64,000 nt of DNA from Pedosphaera sp. (GCA_028293285.1 JAQGPC010000145.1:1-64000); one strand, 5' to 3'; counted from the stretch's first letter, positions 51,410-60,655 are shown. A program made the numbers and translations. Notes: generated by a model not told the origin, from the sequence alone.

Positions 51410-52321
51410 TTATTTGTTTTGATCGGTCTTCGAACCTTGTGTGCGGCGGGTGACCCGGTCGAACCAGCCAATAAGGCTTTGCGTAATGCCCTCTGATTTT
51501 ACACCGGCTCGAACTACCAGCACGGCGCAATTCGTTCGGTTGACAATTTCGCGGGTGACGTTCCCGAGCATGTAAGTTCGCAAGCTGCCCCGGTTGAGCG
51601 AAGAGCCGGTAACTATAAGATCATAATTACCAGTTTGGATTTCTCTGAAAATTTCTTCCAGCACCGGCCCCTGCCGCAGGTGAACTTCGGTTGGAACACC
51701 CAAGGACTCCAACAGTTCCCTTTGACTGCGCAGATTGCGGCCGAGTTCAGACTTTGAATCGAGGATGGCCGATACATTGACTTCCATCCGGTGCAGGCGG
51801 GCATACATGGCAGGTGGTTCAGGCATCACATGTAAGAGTGTCACTGAGGCTCCCATCCCTTTCGCGATTTGTCCCGTCAATGCCACGGCATTCTCGATGT
51901 ATTTTTTGCCACCCGAACAGATAAGAATGCGTTTGATGGTGCTGGTTTTTTCCATGACCACCAATACCGGCGGGGGAACGCTCTTGATAATCTTGTAAGT
52001 TTTTGAAGAGACCCAGAAAAGACCTTGCGTGTCTTTTCGCGTCGCGCCAATCACGACCAGATCGTAATGAGCTTCTTCCGTCCGTTTGACGATTTCATCA
52101 ACCGGTTGACCTGTCTTGATAATCAGTTCGGCGTGGATTTTTTTGTCTTCGAGTAATTGTTGGCCGCGCCGGAGCGCATCCATGATGGCCTCCGGTTTTC
52201 CGGCCGATTCCACGATGCCCAGCAGTGTGACTTCCGCCTGGCAGGCGGCGGCAACGTTCGCACCGAGGCGAATGGCTTTGTCCGCCTGTTCTGAACCATC
52301 GCTGCAAATGAGGATTTTCAA
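51410..52321 (-). CDS. Tandem universal stress protein
   Basis: A 303-aa protein made of two UspA domains (about 1-135 and 136-290). The second has the ATP-binding loop G-x2-G-x9-G(S/T), seen as TGSSLNRGSLRTYMLGNVTR. It follows the TauE gene by 18 bases. Universal stress proteins bind ATP or signal nucleotides; the exact role here is unknown. Confidence 0.92.
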   Translation of the reverse strand: MKILICSDGSEQADKAIRLGANVAAACQAEVTLLGIVESAGKPEAIMDALRRGQQLLEDKKIHAELIIKTGQPVDEIVKRTEEAHYDLVVIGATRKDTQGLFWVSSKTYKIIKSVPPPVLVVMEKTSTIKRILICSGGKKYIENAVALTGQIAKGMGASVTLLHVMPEPPAMYARLHRMEVNVSAILDSKSELGRNLRSQRELLESLGVPTEVHLRQGPVLEEIFREIQTGNYDLIVTGSSLNRGSLRTYMLGNVTREIVNRTNCAVLVVRAGVKSEGITQSLIGWFDRVTRRTQGSKTDQNK

Positions 52322-52339
52322 TGGAATATCCTTTCTTTG

Positions 52340-53275
52340 TCACTTGTGATGCTGCCCGGTTAACAATCCATAAACCACGATCGCTGCCCCGATCAACGGC
52401 AGCGGAATGAATGCCAGCCGGATGCGCGGCCCCGCAAAATACTGCGTCAAGGTCGCGCCAATCTGCGCGCCGATTGCTGCACCGGTATGCATCACCAAGG
52501 CAATAAAAATATCCACATTTCCCTTCAACGCATGGGTGAAGGTGCCGTAACCGGCGGATATGATAATCTCGAACAAATCCGTCCCCACCGCAATGTGGGT
52601 CGGAATGCCCAGCAAGTAGATCATGGACGGCATACGAATATAACCCGCGCCGCCGCCGAGAAACCCGCTGAAAAATCCGCCGATAAAGGAAACAATAATA
52701 ATTGACCAGAAGGAAATGCGTTCTATACCAGACGCGGGCAGGCTGATATGCGGCGGCAACCCGAAGCTTTGGATTTTTTTAGCAATGTGCGCAAACGCAG
52801 AGGGATCTTGTTTCTTGGACTCAGCAATTAGCGGTTCTCCCAAACGTGCGACTTTGTTGCGATGCATTTTTAATGTGCGCCAGCTTTCCCAAGCCATAAA
52901 AGCGGAGATGGAAAGGAGGATAACAATGAAAGTAATTCCTACGACGATATCTATGTACGCATTTTTCTTTAATTGCTGAATGAGCTGGGCGCCCATCTCC
53001 ACTCCGCCAATGGTTCCAAACATCATGATGCCGCCGAGCCGCAAATCGATATTACCCAAAGCGCGGTGTTTGCGCGCGGCCACAATAGATTTACCGACAA
53101 TATGTGCAAGGTCAGTGCCGACTACAAAGTTCATCGGCACGCCAAAGCCAAACAGCGCAGGCCCGGCAAGAAAACTCCCGCCCACGCCAAAAAATCCGCC
53201 CAGCAAACCCACGACAAAACCAACGCCGATCAGCGCAAATGGATTGATGTGCGTGCCTGAGATTAGAAAATCCAT
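52340..53275 (-). CDS. TauE/SafE family sulfite/anion exporter
   Basis: A 311-aa membrane protein with about eight helices and the two family repeats: VGLLGGFFGVGGSFLAGPAL with NFVVGTDLAH, and GGFFSGFLGGGAGYIRMPSM with HIAVGTDLFE. The family moves sulfite, sulfoacetate or similar anions. It is the middle gene of an operon with a small membrane protein upstream (four-base gap) and a universal stress protein downstream. Confidence 0.92.
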   Translation of the reverse strand: MDFLISGTHINPFALIGVGFVVGLLGGFFGVGGSFLAGPALFGFGVPMNFVVGTDLAHIVGKSIVAARKHRALGNIDLRLGGIMMFGTIGGVEMGAQLIQQLKKNAYIDIVVGITFIVILLSISAFMAWESWRTLKMHRNKVARLGEPLIAESKKQDPSAFAHIAKKIQSFGLPPHISLPASGIERISFWSIIIVSFIGGFFSGFLGGGAGYIRMPSMIYLLGIPTHIAVGTDLFEIIISAGYGTFTHALKGNVDIFIALVMHTGAAIGAQIGATLTQYFAGPRIRLAFIPLPLIGAAIVVYGLLTGQHHK

Positions 53276-53279
53276 TTCA

Positions 53280-53525
53280 TCAATCCTCCCTTCCGCGTCG
53301 GATCAGGCGAAGCAGGGTGCGGGTGAGAGATTCCAGCACAATTCCCTGGCCGATGATCAGGGCCAAGGCAACGATGGCATAGGTTTTTCTCTCATTGTGA
53401 TATAAGTGGTAGAGCCAATCGCCAAGGAAATGCAGGACAAGAAAAAAGTAACCGACGACCAGAACGGCATAAACAACCAGTTCAATGGAGAAGGATTTAA
53501 ATACCGCCTTGATTTCCGGTTTCAT
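53280..53525 (-). CDS. Small two-helix membrane protein
   Basis: An 81-aa protein with two hydrophobic segments (LVVYAVLVVGYFFLVLHFLG and YAIVALALIIGQGIVL) and a basic C-terminus (RTLLRLIRRGRED). No known family recognised. It is the first gene of the TauE/Usp operon; the same trio might work together. Confidence 0.7.
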   Translation of the reverse strand: MKPEIKAVFKSFSIELVVYAVLVVGYFFLVLHFLGDWLYHLYHNERKTYAIVALALIIGQGIVLESLTRTLLRLIRRGRED

Positions 53526-53642
53526 TCAACGCGCGATGTTTTTTGTTTTAATGCCCGGACAACCCAGATGTGTTGATGGATTGTAGCACAGAACATCAAC
53601 AGGAACATGGGGTGCTTTCCGCACCTGCTATTGTACCTTTTA

Positions 53643-54908
53643 TCAGGATGATTGGGCGGAAACCTTCAGCAAAGCTTGTTCGCGCTCCAACAGAGTGGGG
53701 TGGGAATAGTAGAAGCTGCTGTAGAAGGGATGTGGCGTGAGATTGCTCAGATTTTTTTCGTTAAGCTTGCGCAATGCACCAATAAGCGAGCCCGGTTCTT
53801 TCATGGTTTGCGCCGCATAAGCGTCCGCCTGGTATTCATAACGGCGCGACCACCAATGCGCCAGCGGCGAAAACCAAAACGTCACCACTCCCGCGACCAG
53901 AGCGAAAAGCAAAAAAGCCGGCACGATGCTACTCGGCTCAAATCCAAAGCTGCGATAAAACCATTCCTGTTTCGCCAGTACGGAAATAACATAGAACGTC
54001 ACCAGCGAACTAACCGCCGACCAAAGCAACATTTTGGGAATATGCTTTTTCTTGTAATGCCCGATCTCATGTGCGAGTACGGCTTCCAATTCCAGTTCGG
54101 TTAATTGTTGAACCAGTGTATCGAATAATACGATTTTCCGGAAACGACCAAACCCGGTGAAAAACGCATTCGAATGACGTGAACGTTTGCTGCCGTCCAT
54201 CACCTGAATGCTATGGGCTTGAAAGCCGGTTCGTTTGCCCAGGGCCAGCAGACGCTCGCGTAGGCCGCCTTCGGGCAGGGCGGTAAATTTATTGAACAAC
54301 GGCATGATAACAACCGGCGCCAGCACCAGCAGCACGGATTGGAACAACATCATGACTCCCCAAGCCCAAAGCCACCAGTATGTGCCCATCCATTCTACTA
54401 TTTTTAAAATGAGTACCAGCAGAGGCCAGCCCAGGGCGAACCCAAGTGCCAATGCCTTGAACCGGTCCGTCCACCACAATTTGGGCGTGGTGGTGTTGAA
54501 ACCAAAACGTTCTTCCAGGCGGAATTGCCCATACCAATCGAAGGGTAAACCCGGCAGGGAAAGTGCCACCACGATAACAAAGAGAATCGCCCCCATTGCC
54601 CAGGCCGAAGTTCCCAGCCAACCTGTAAGCAACTTGAAAGACCAAGGGAGAAGTCCGCTAAAGAGTACGGCTAATAATATCGCCGTGTCATAGGTCATTT
54701 CGATTTGGCCAACCCGGCTCTTGGCAAGAGTGTATTGGACTGACTTCGAATAGGTCGCCGTATCCACGGAGTTTTTAAACGCGTCCGGCACGGCATCCGC
54801 GTGGGCCAGTACATTGCGTTGGTTCAATCGATCCAGCCAGAGTTGGGTGGCCCATCTGGCCACAACCAGCACAAGCACAGTTAGTATAACAACGGATACA
54901 ACAGTCAT
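53643..54908 (-). CDS. M48 family metalloprotease (Ste24/CAAX protease-like)
   Basis: A 421-aa membrane protein with about six or seven hydrophobic segments. The zinc motif is HEIGHYKKKHIPKML near residue 280, with the third ligand Glu in YEYQADAYAAQTM. The order of membrane segments and SNAFFTGFGRFRKIVLFDTL match the Ste24-type M48 peptidases. It presumably takes part in membrane protein quality control; prenyl processing is not expected in bacteria. Confidence 0.93.
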   Translation of the reverse strand: MTVVSVVILTVLVLVVARWATQLWLDRLNQRNVLAHADAVPDAFKNSVDTATYSKSVQYTLAKSRVGQIEMTYDTAILLAVLFSGLLPWSFKLLTGWLGTSAWAMGAILFVIVVALSLPGLPFDWYGQFRLEERFGFNTTTPKLWWTDRFKALALGFALGWPLLVLILKIVEWMGTYWWLWAWGVMMLFQSVLLVLAPVVIMPLFNKFTALPEGGLRERLLALGKRTGFQAHSIQVMDGSKRSRHSNAFFTGFGRFRKIVLFDTLVQQLTELELEAVLAHEIGHYKKKHIPKMLLWSAVSSLVTFYVISVLAKQEWFYRSFGFEPSSIVPAFLLFALVAGVVTFWFSPLAHWWSRRYEYQADAYAAQTMKEPGSLIGALRKLNEKNLSNLTPHPFYSSFYYSHPTLLEREQALLKVSAQSS

Positions 54909-54915
54909 TCAGCTT

Positions 54916-55461
54916 TCAAAATTTAGCTCCCGATGCTTTTTTTCGCAACAGCTCGTAACGCACCATTCCGAATTCACTGCCATTCCCCGCGTAAGCAAAA
55001 CCGCTTTTTTCCAGAACACATACCGACTCTATCAAATCAGGATAGGTCTCCGCCATTACCCGCCTTACTCGCGGATCTGAAAACGCCCGCTGGCAAAGCC
55101 CTGTCACTGCTTCCGTGGCATAGCCTTTTCGTTGCTCATCTTCTACTATCGAATAGCCAACTTCCACGATTCCCTCTTTGGTGGGTGACCCCTTAAATCC
55201 GCCCAATCCAATCAGCAAACGTGGCTCTCTGAGAACAAAATAACGGGAGCCCCAAACCAAATGGTCGGCATCTTTTTCCAGTTTTTTAATCACCCATTTT
55301 ATAACTTCGGAGTCCACCAGCGAAGGTGGCCAGGATTCAGGAATTCGTGTTCCAAGCAGACGACCCAATTCAGAACAATCATCCAACTGCGCACGAGCCA
55401 TCTCAATCGAGACGGGAACCAATTCTAAACGAGGAGTGAAGATGAGGGCCGACGAATGCAT
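54916..55461 (-). CDS. GNAT N-acetyltransferase (RimJ/RimL-like)
   Basis: A 181-aa GNAT protein of the RimJ/RimL-type: FTPRLELVPVS at the start, VEVGYSIVEDEQRKGYATEA with the acetyl-CoA loop, and ESVCVLEKSGFAYAG. The ATG at 55461 gives the usual start; a longer frame adds residues overlapping the next gene. It ends seven bases before the M48 protease start, so they are co-transcribed. Confidence 0.88.
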   Translation of the reverse strand: MHSSALIFTPRLELVPVSIEMARAQLDDCSELGRLLGTRIPESWPPSLVDSEVIKWVIKKLEKDADHLVWGSRYFVLREPRLLIGLGGFKGSPTKEGIVEVGYSIVEDEQRKGYATEAVTGLCQRAFSDPRVRRVMAETYPDLIESVCVLEKSGFAYAGNGSEFGMVRYELLRKKASGAKF

Positions 55462-55481
55462 TGTTATGCAAGATGAACTAC

Positions 55482-55991
55482 TTACTTGCCTGAGGCTATA
55501 TCGGCCTTTTGTAATTCCGCCCTGGTCCGTCGGTTCTCTTGGAGAACATAAACAAGGTAAGCTACGATGAGGAGGTTGCCCAACAGCACGGCAAGCCTGA
55601 TTAAAGTAAAATGATTCAGCAGATGATAAATCTCCACCGGAACATAAAGCCCGGATGAAATTGCCGCCAGCCACTCCGCCCAGTGGCGCTCATACCAGAG
55701 ACCATAAGCTTCCACGATGCGGAATGTGGCATAGGCCAGGGCAAAAAGCGCGAGCAACCAGAGACGTTTGTCTGTCATGGTGGAAGCAGTCTCGATAAAC
55801 TTCCGTGAATAATGCCACGCAGGATCCAGATGAAGTGTGCGCAGGATTGATTCAGCGGCAATTTCCACGTCGCGATGAATGAGTGATACCAACCCCAATC
55901 CAATCAGCAGCACGATCGCGCCCTTGGCAAACTCAAATACGGCCACGGTACGCAAACCAAAATAATGATGTAAACTGCTCTTCTGCTTCAC
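55482..55991 (-). CDS. DUF2127 family membrane protein
   Basis: A 169-aa protein with four transmembrane helices. GLRTVAVFEFAKGAIVLLIG at the N-terminus and the LYVPVEIYHLLNH segment are DUF2127 signatures. Function unknown. First gene of the operon with the GNAT and M48 genes. Confidence 0.88.
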   Translation of the reverse strand: MKQKSSLHHYFGLRTVAVFEFAKGAIVLLIGLGLVSLIHRDVEIAAESILRTLHLDPAWHYSRKFIETASTMTDKRLWLLALFALAYATFRIVEAYGLWYERHWAEWLAAISSGLYVPVEIYHLLNHFTLIRLAVLLGNLLIVAYLVYVLQENRRTRAELQKADIASGK

Positions 55992-56094
55992 GAATTATTA
56001 AATTATCACAATGCTGACTCAATCCAAATTCCCGCTTCGGTGGAATGGAAAATTCCTTATTGACTCTGAAGAACGCCGGAGCCCGGCAACCTGC

Positions 56095-56514
56095 TTAATT
56101 TTCTGAAGGCTGCACCAGCACAGATGACAACGCCTTTAATAAATTATCAATTGCAACCGGCTTGTAAAGCACTGGGCAGGACACATTCTTGAGGAATGGC
56201 TCATATTTCGGATTTCCAACATTGCCAGTCACGAAAACGAAACGTTTGCTAAGATGCGGCCGCACCCGCTCCACCGTGATAAAGAACATGTCTCCCTCCA
56301 ATTGCGGCATGCTTAAATCGCACAAAATCGCATCCACTTCTGAGTGCATGACGAGTTTTAAGGCCTGCACTCCATTGGTCGCAATAGTGGCTTTGTAACC
56401 ATGAACCTGAAATAGTTCCTGATAGGTTTGCGCCAGTTCCACGTTATCGTCCACCACCAAAATATGCTTTTGATTGGCTGTCTCGGTTTTATTTTCCATG
56501 GCGGTAATTTTCAT
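56095..56514 (-). CDS. Single-domain response regulator
   Basis: A 139-aa REC-only protein: ILVVDDNVELAQTY with the acidic pair, the phospho-acceptor Asp in AILCDLSMPQLEG, FVTGN and Lys in VLYKPVAIDNLL. With no output domain it may act through a protein partner or phosphorelay. The start is uncertain between 56514 and 56499; the first choice lies inside a perfect palindrome (56512-56531). It is 38 bases downstream of dapL. Confidence 0.9.
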   Translation of the reverse strand: MKITAMENKTETANQKHILVVDDNVELAQTYQELFQVHGYKATIATNGVQALKLVMHSEVDAILCDLSMPQLEGDMFFITVERVRPHLSKRFVFVTGNVGNPKYEPFLKNVSCPVLYKPVAIDNLLKALSSVLVQPSEN

Positions 56515-56531
56515 GGTTCCCGGGAACCATG
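56512..56531. promoter_or_regulatory. 20-base perfect palindrome at the response-regulator start
   Basis: Halves CATGGTTCCC and GGGAACCATG form a perfect 20-base palindrome. It covers the candidate start codon (56514-56512) and the ribosome-binding region of the response-regulator gene, in the short gap behind dapL. It may be an operator for a dimeric regulator or a hairpin that hides the start codon. Confidence 0.55.
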
Positions 56532-56552
56532 TTTGTAAGCCGCATCCGCTTT

Positions 56553-57800
56553 TTAAAACTCGAACCGCACATCACTAAGGCGCCGGGCAATTTCCGCCAA
56601 TACGCGCTTTTCATCTGTGTGGTCTTTGGCAGAGAAGGTTACGCTGAATCGCAGGTAAGAGCAAGCATCATCCCATGGAACCGTGGAAATCAGCTTCTTG
56701 GTGATCAGCCATTGGGAAATCTCTTCGGCATTCTTGAACTCAATCCTTGAACCATCCGGTTTCACGGCGGCTTTGGGCGCCTTGACGTAAAGGAAAAACG
56801 AACCTTGCGGCTTGCGTGCTCCGAAGCCAGCCTCGCGCAATGCCTGCACCAGCGCATCCATGCGGCGCGAGTATTTGGCGGCAATTTTCTCCGTAATTTC
56901 CGGATGGTCGAAGCAATAGCCCGCGGCATGTTGAATGGCGAGGAACTGCCCGGAATCGGTATTGTCCTTCACGTCGCCATACGCTTTGACCAAAAGCTCG
57001 TTGCCTACCACAAAACCGCATCGCCATCCCGTCATGTTGAAGGTCTTGCTCGTCGAATGGAGTTCGATGCCCACTTCCTTCGCGCCCGGTGTAGCAAGAA
57101 AACTCAACGGCTTCCCTTCAAAAACCAATGCGGCGTAAGCCGCGTCATGGATAACCACAATGTTGTTCTTACGCGCAAAATCAACAACTCTGGCAAAAAA
57201 CGCCGGCGTGGCCCTTGCACCCGTTGGATTGTTTGGATAATTCAGCACCAGAACTTTTGATTTGCTCAGAACTTCCTTGGGAATGCTATCGAGGTCGGGC
57301 AGGAACTGATTGGCTTCGGTCAACGGCAGATTGTGCACAAGACCGCCATAGTATTTGGAGTGTGTTCCAAAAACTGGATAGCCCGGCGTGGTCATCAGCA
57401 CATAGTCGCCGGGATTGATAAGCGCCGCCGGCAGAATGGACAGGGCCGCCTTGCTGCCGATGGAATGGAGCACTTCGGTTTCCGGATTAATTCCTTTCAC
57501 GCCGCAGACCCGCTCCATATAGCGAGCGGCTGCCTGTTTCAATACCGCATCGCCATTGTCCGCGTAACCACGATTCTCCGGCTTGCGTGCCTCCTCATGC
57601 AACTTTTCGACTACTTCGGCAAATGCCATTTCATCCGGTTCGCCGACTCCCATGTCTATGATCTCTGCGCTCGGGTTGGCCAGCAATGCGGCACGTTTTG
57701 CCCGCTTGATCTTTTCAAATTTATAAATGGCGGTTGATTTTCCGTATTGGCGACCGCCGATGCGTTCCGCGAACAAATTCTGAATGTATGAGTCGGACAT
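56553..57800 (-). CDS. dapL: LL-diaminopimelate aminotransferase
   Basis: A 415-aa class I aminotransferase very like DapL: GVGEPDEMAFAEVVEKLHEE, RGYADNGDAVLKQAAARYME, SIGSKAALSILPAALINPGD, TTPGYPVFGTHSKYYGG and the PLP Lys in STSKTFNMTGWRCGF. It converts tetrahydrodipicolinate straight to LL-diaminopimelate for lysine and peptidoglycan, the route used by verrucomicrobia and chlamydiae. No other lysine gene is adjacent. Confidence 0.93.
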   Translation of the reverse strand: MSDSYIQNLFAERIGGRQYGKSTAIYKFEKIKRAKRAALLANPSAEIIDMGVGEPDEMAFAEVVEKLHEEARKPENRGYADNGDAVLKQAAARYMERVCGVKGINPETEVLHSIGSKAALSILPAALINPGDYVLMTTPGYPVFGTHSKYYGGLVHNLPLTEANQFLPDLDSIPKEVLSKSKVLVLNYPNNPTGARATPAFFARVVDFARKNNIVVIHDAAYAALVFEGKPLSFLATPGAKEVGIELHSTSKTFNMTGWRCGFVVGNELLVKAYGDVKDNTDSGQFLAIQHAAGYCFDHPEITEKIAAKYSRRMDALVQALREAGFGARKPQGSFFLYVKAPKAAVKPDGSRIEFKNAEEISQWLITKKLISTVPWDDACSYLRFSVTFSAKDHTDEKRVLAEIARRLSDVRFEF

Positions 57801-57934
57801 AGTTGCAAAAAAATGATTTTTAACTTCATGGTTCGTGTGAAACCACGAGTGGAAAAACTAATGGAAGCTCTCTCTGCGCGCAAGCAGCGCGTAACGGTTC
57901 TCAACCCGCAAAGTCTATCGGAGGATAAAGGAGG

Positions 57935-58243
57935 TTAATACGCCTGGACTCGATAAAAAGTCGCCGTGGTGCCTGGGTATTGGGTTGCAATAATTTTGTT
58001 GCCGTCCCCGGAAACAGGCGGGCCTAGATCAATCCAGTTGGTTAAAGTGATGGAAAATTGCAATTGGTAAGTCGTTCCCACCACGGTGTCCCAACTAACT
58101 TCCAACGTGCCGGGGTCTTTACCGGGAACAATCTTAAGCACGGGAACAGTTACCGCCGCCGAAGCGGATTGAGAACTAACGTCGCGGATGGTGTTAACCA
58201 GGAAGCAAACGGCGAATGCCAGAAGGAGATGCTTCAGTTTCAT
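57935..58243 (-). CDS. Small secreted protein with TNW-type C-terminal module
   Basis: A 102-aa exported protein: signal peptide (LKHLLLAFAVCFLVNTIRDV) followed by a single module VSWDTVVGTTYQLQFSITLT, NWIDLGPP, then TATFYRVQAY. The module is the same kind as the C-terminal end of the large repeat protein at 32537-35374. The ATG at 58243 starts the leader; a longer frame upstream is unlikely. Function unknown. Confidence 0.7.
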   Translation of the reverse strand: MKLKHLLLAFAVCFLVNTIRDVSSQSASAAVTVPVLKIVPGKDPGTLEVSWDTVVGTTYQLQFSITLTNWIDLGPPVSGDGNKIIATQYPGTTATFYRVQAY

Positions 58244-58396
58244 TTTTGCAACGTGCCGCACAGGATGCTGCTGACAGTATTCTATACTGTTGATAAACGA
58301 GTTCAACATTGGGGTGAAGACCCTATAGTTTCGTGCATTACAAAGGTTTAGAAAATCTCCATTATTATTCCCGGCTGAATTCATTATAGGAAGTTC

Positions 58397-58609
58397 ATGG
58401 AAGAGCATATCGAATTGGAAGGAAGAATACTTGCCGTAATGGCAGGAACGATGTTCCGCGTCCAGATCAATCACACACGACAGGTTCTCGCGCGTGTTTC
58501 GGGCAGGTTGCGGCGAAGTTTTGTCCGATTGGGTATTGGCGATCGCGTGAAGATGCAAATGTCTCCCTACGATTTGAACAAGGCACGTATTGTATTCCGG
58601 CTCGGATAA
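58397..58609 (+). CDS. infA: Translation initiation factor IF-1
   Basis: A 70-aa S1/OB-fold protein of normal IF-1 length: IELEGRILAVMAGTMFRVQI, VLARVSGRLRRSFVRLGIGD and the ending SPYDLNKARIVFRL. It blocks the ribosomal A site during initiation. It is more divergent than typical IF-1, and it stands outside a ribosomal protein operon, so it may be a second copy. Confidence 0.9.
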   Translation: MEEHIELEGRILAVMAGTMFRVQINHTRQVLARVSGRLRRSFVRLGIGDRVKMQMSPYDLNKARIVFRLG

Positions 58610-58674
58610 ATTTTTAAAGAGGGCTAGGCTGGGAAACTATTGAACTTCCAACGTCTGATACGCATCCACTATTT

Positions 58675-59256
58675 ATGAGATATCGCAGCATCCTGTTATT
58701 TGGTGCTCCCGGAGCAGGAAAGGGAACGCAGGGAAAAATCCTCGGCAGCATTCCTGGTTTATTTCACTGCGCGTGCGGCGATGTGTTTCGGAATTTAACG
58801 GCTGAAAGTTCCACCGGTCGGACGTTCATTGAATATTCAAGCCGGGGCGAGTTGGTGCCGGATGAGCCTACGGTGGATCTCTGGCAGGAGTTCATCAGCC
58901 GCAGCACGCAGGCGGGCCGGTTCCATCCAGACACTGATACCTTGGTTTTGGACGGCATCCCGCGCAACGTGCATCAGGCAGAGATGTTGAAGGAAACTTT
59001 GGATGTCCGCGCAATTTTCTATCTCAGTTGTCCCACCTTGAAAAAACTGGTGCATCGCATTCAACGACGCGCCTTGCGGGAAAACCGGCTGGATGACGCC
59101 AATCTGGAAGTTATCCAACACCGGTTGAAGACCTACGAGCGGGAAACCAAGCCGCTGCTCAGTTTTTACGGAAAAGAAATACTGCATCGCATTGACGGCA
59201 CCCAAAGCCCGGCCAAGGTGCTCCACGACATTTTACGTCACGTGACTAAAGTTTGA
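58675..59256 (+). CDS. adk: Adenylate kinase (nucleoside monophosphate kinase)
   Basis: A 193-aa short-LID adenylate kinase: P-loop GAPGAGKGTQGK at about residues 9-20, GELVPDEPTVDL, LDGIPRNVHQAEML and the LID-region Arg residues (RRALRENRLDD). The usual STGD near the nucleotide site is ACGD here. It equilibrates AMP, ADP and ATP. It follows infA by 65 bases, an echo of the adk-infA neighbourhood in ribosomal operons. A strong terminator follows. Confidence 0.88.
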   Translation: MRYRSILLFGAPGAGKGTQGKILGSIPGLFHCACGDVFRNLTAESSTGRTFIEYSSRGELVPDEPTVDLWQEFISRSTQAGRFHPDTDTLVLDGIPRNVHQAEMLKETLDVRAIFYLSCPTLKKLVHRIQRRALRENRLDDANLEVIQHRLKTYERETKPLLSFYGKEILHRIDGTQSPAKVLHDILRHVTKV

Positions 59257-59262
59257 TCCACG

Positions 59263-59309
59263 CGCTCTGGTGCCAAACTCCCCCCTCCCACGGCGCCAGA
59301 GCGTTTTTT
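59263..59309 (+). terminator. Rho-independent terminator after adk
   Basis: CGCTCTGGTGCC (59263-59274) pairs with GGCGCCAGAGCG (59292-59303) with one G-T, followed by six T and a further T-rich run. It starts six bases after the adk stop codon. Confidence 0.9.
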
Positions 59310-59402
59310 ATTTTGGCTGGTTAATTTGATGTTTTGGAGGCGATCAAATTTCCTTTTGCTTAAGCGGGAGGATATTTTATTCTCATTGCCTTGCAAACTA
59401 CC

Positions 59403-60605
59403 ATGGCCAAACCGGCATCGCCGAAAGTCACCGCGCCCGGCAGCGGACGCTTGATGTCGCTGGATGTCTTTCGCGGTGCGACCATTGCCTCCATGATGCT
59501 GGTAAACAATCCCGGTTCGTGGGATTCGCTCTACGCGCAATTGGATCATGCCGAATGGAACGGTTGGACTTTTACCGACCTCATCTTTCCCTTCTTTGTA
59601 TGGATTGTCGGTATGGCAATTCCGCTTTCGACAATAAAGCGTCTTGAGCAGGGTGAAAGCCGGGCAAAGCTCTTTCTGCATGTAGTGCGACGTGCAGCGA
59701 TCATTTTTGGGCTGGGATTTTTTCTGGCATTTTTCATGTTCCTCGTGAACGGCTCGTATGCGAAAGCAGGTGGTTTCAGTCCGTGGTTTCATGAAGTAGT
59801 AACCACCATTCGCATCCCCGGCGTCCTGCAACGCATTGCCGTGGCTTATCTTCTGACGAGTGCAATTTATCTAACCACGAGCCTGCGTGGACACATTGCC
59901 TGGGTCATTGGCTTGCTGGCGGGATATTGGATTCTAATGAAATGCGTGCCGGTCCCGGGTCACGGAATGGGCGTGCTGACTCCCGAAGGGAATTTTTCAG
60001 CGTATGTGGATAACATCGTTTTAGGAAAACATAACTTGAAATCATGGGACCCGGAAGGAGTAATCAGCACCATACCTGCCATTGCCACCTGCCTGTTCGG
60101 AATTTTAGCCGGTCACCTGCTGATGCTGAAGCGCAGCGCGGAACAAAAGACCGCCTGGTTGTTCGTGATTGGGAACCTGTTAATCTTTGCCGGGGCCATC
60201 ATGAACATCTGGTTGCCCATCAATAAAAATCTCTGGACCAGTTCGTATTCGGTTTTCATGGCTGGCATGGCGATGAACATCTTTGCGGTGTTCTACTGGC
60301 TTGTGGATGTCAAAGGATATCAGCGAGGGGCAAGGCCATTCGCAATTTATGGGATGAATGCGATTACGGTATTCGTGCTGGCCGGATTGCTGGGTAGAAT
60401 TTCCATCGGCGTGAAAGTGCCGGATGCAACCGGCAAGCTGATTGCATTAAAAAGCTATCTCTTCCAAAACTATTTTAACTCGCCTCTTTCCAGTATGGGA
60501 TTCAGTCCCAAGATTTGTTCATTGAGCTGGGCGCTTGCGTATATGCTTGGACTCTACCTCGTTGCCTATGCAATGTATCGGCGCAAGTGGTTCGTAAAGT
60601 TTTGA
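59403..60605 (+). CDS. HGSNAT/DUF5009-like membrane acyltransferase
   Basis: A 400-aa protein with about ten hydrophobic segments. The opening LMSLDVFRGATIASMMLVNN and WTFTDLIFPFFVWIVGMAIP are the signature of the heparan-alpha-glucosaminide N-acetyltransferase-like family in bacteria. The role is probably transfer of an acyl group across the membrane to a sugar. The ATG at 59403 is preferred; a TTG start at 59391 is in frame. Confidence 0.88.
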   Translation: MAKPASPKVTAPGSGRLMSLDVFRGATIASMMLVNNPGSWDSLYAQLDHAEWNGWTFTDLIFPFFVWIVGMAIPLSTIKRLEQGESRAKLFLHVVRRAAIIFGLGFFLAFFMFLVNGSYAKAGGFSPWFHEVVTTIRIPGVLQRIAVAYLLTSAIYLTTSLRGHIAWVIGLLAGYWILMKCVPVPGHGMGVLTPEGNFSAYVDNIVLGKHNLKSWDPEGVISTIPAIATCLFGILAGHLLMLKRSAEQKTAWLFVIGNLLIFAGAIMNIWLPINKNLWTSSYSVFMAGMAMNIFAVFYWLVDVKGYQRGARPFAIYGMNAITVFVLAGLLGRISIGVKVPDATGKLIALKSYLFQNYFNSPLSSMGFSPKICSLSWALAYMLGLYLVAYAMYRRKWFVKF

Positions 60606-60655
60606 AAAGGGCTTTGCACTTCAATTAACCAGGGAAGGTCAAGTCCCATTCCCTT

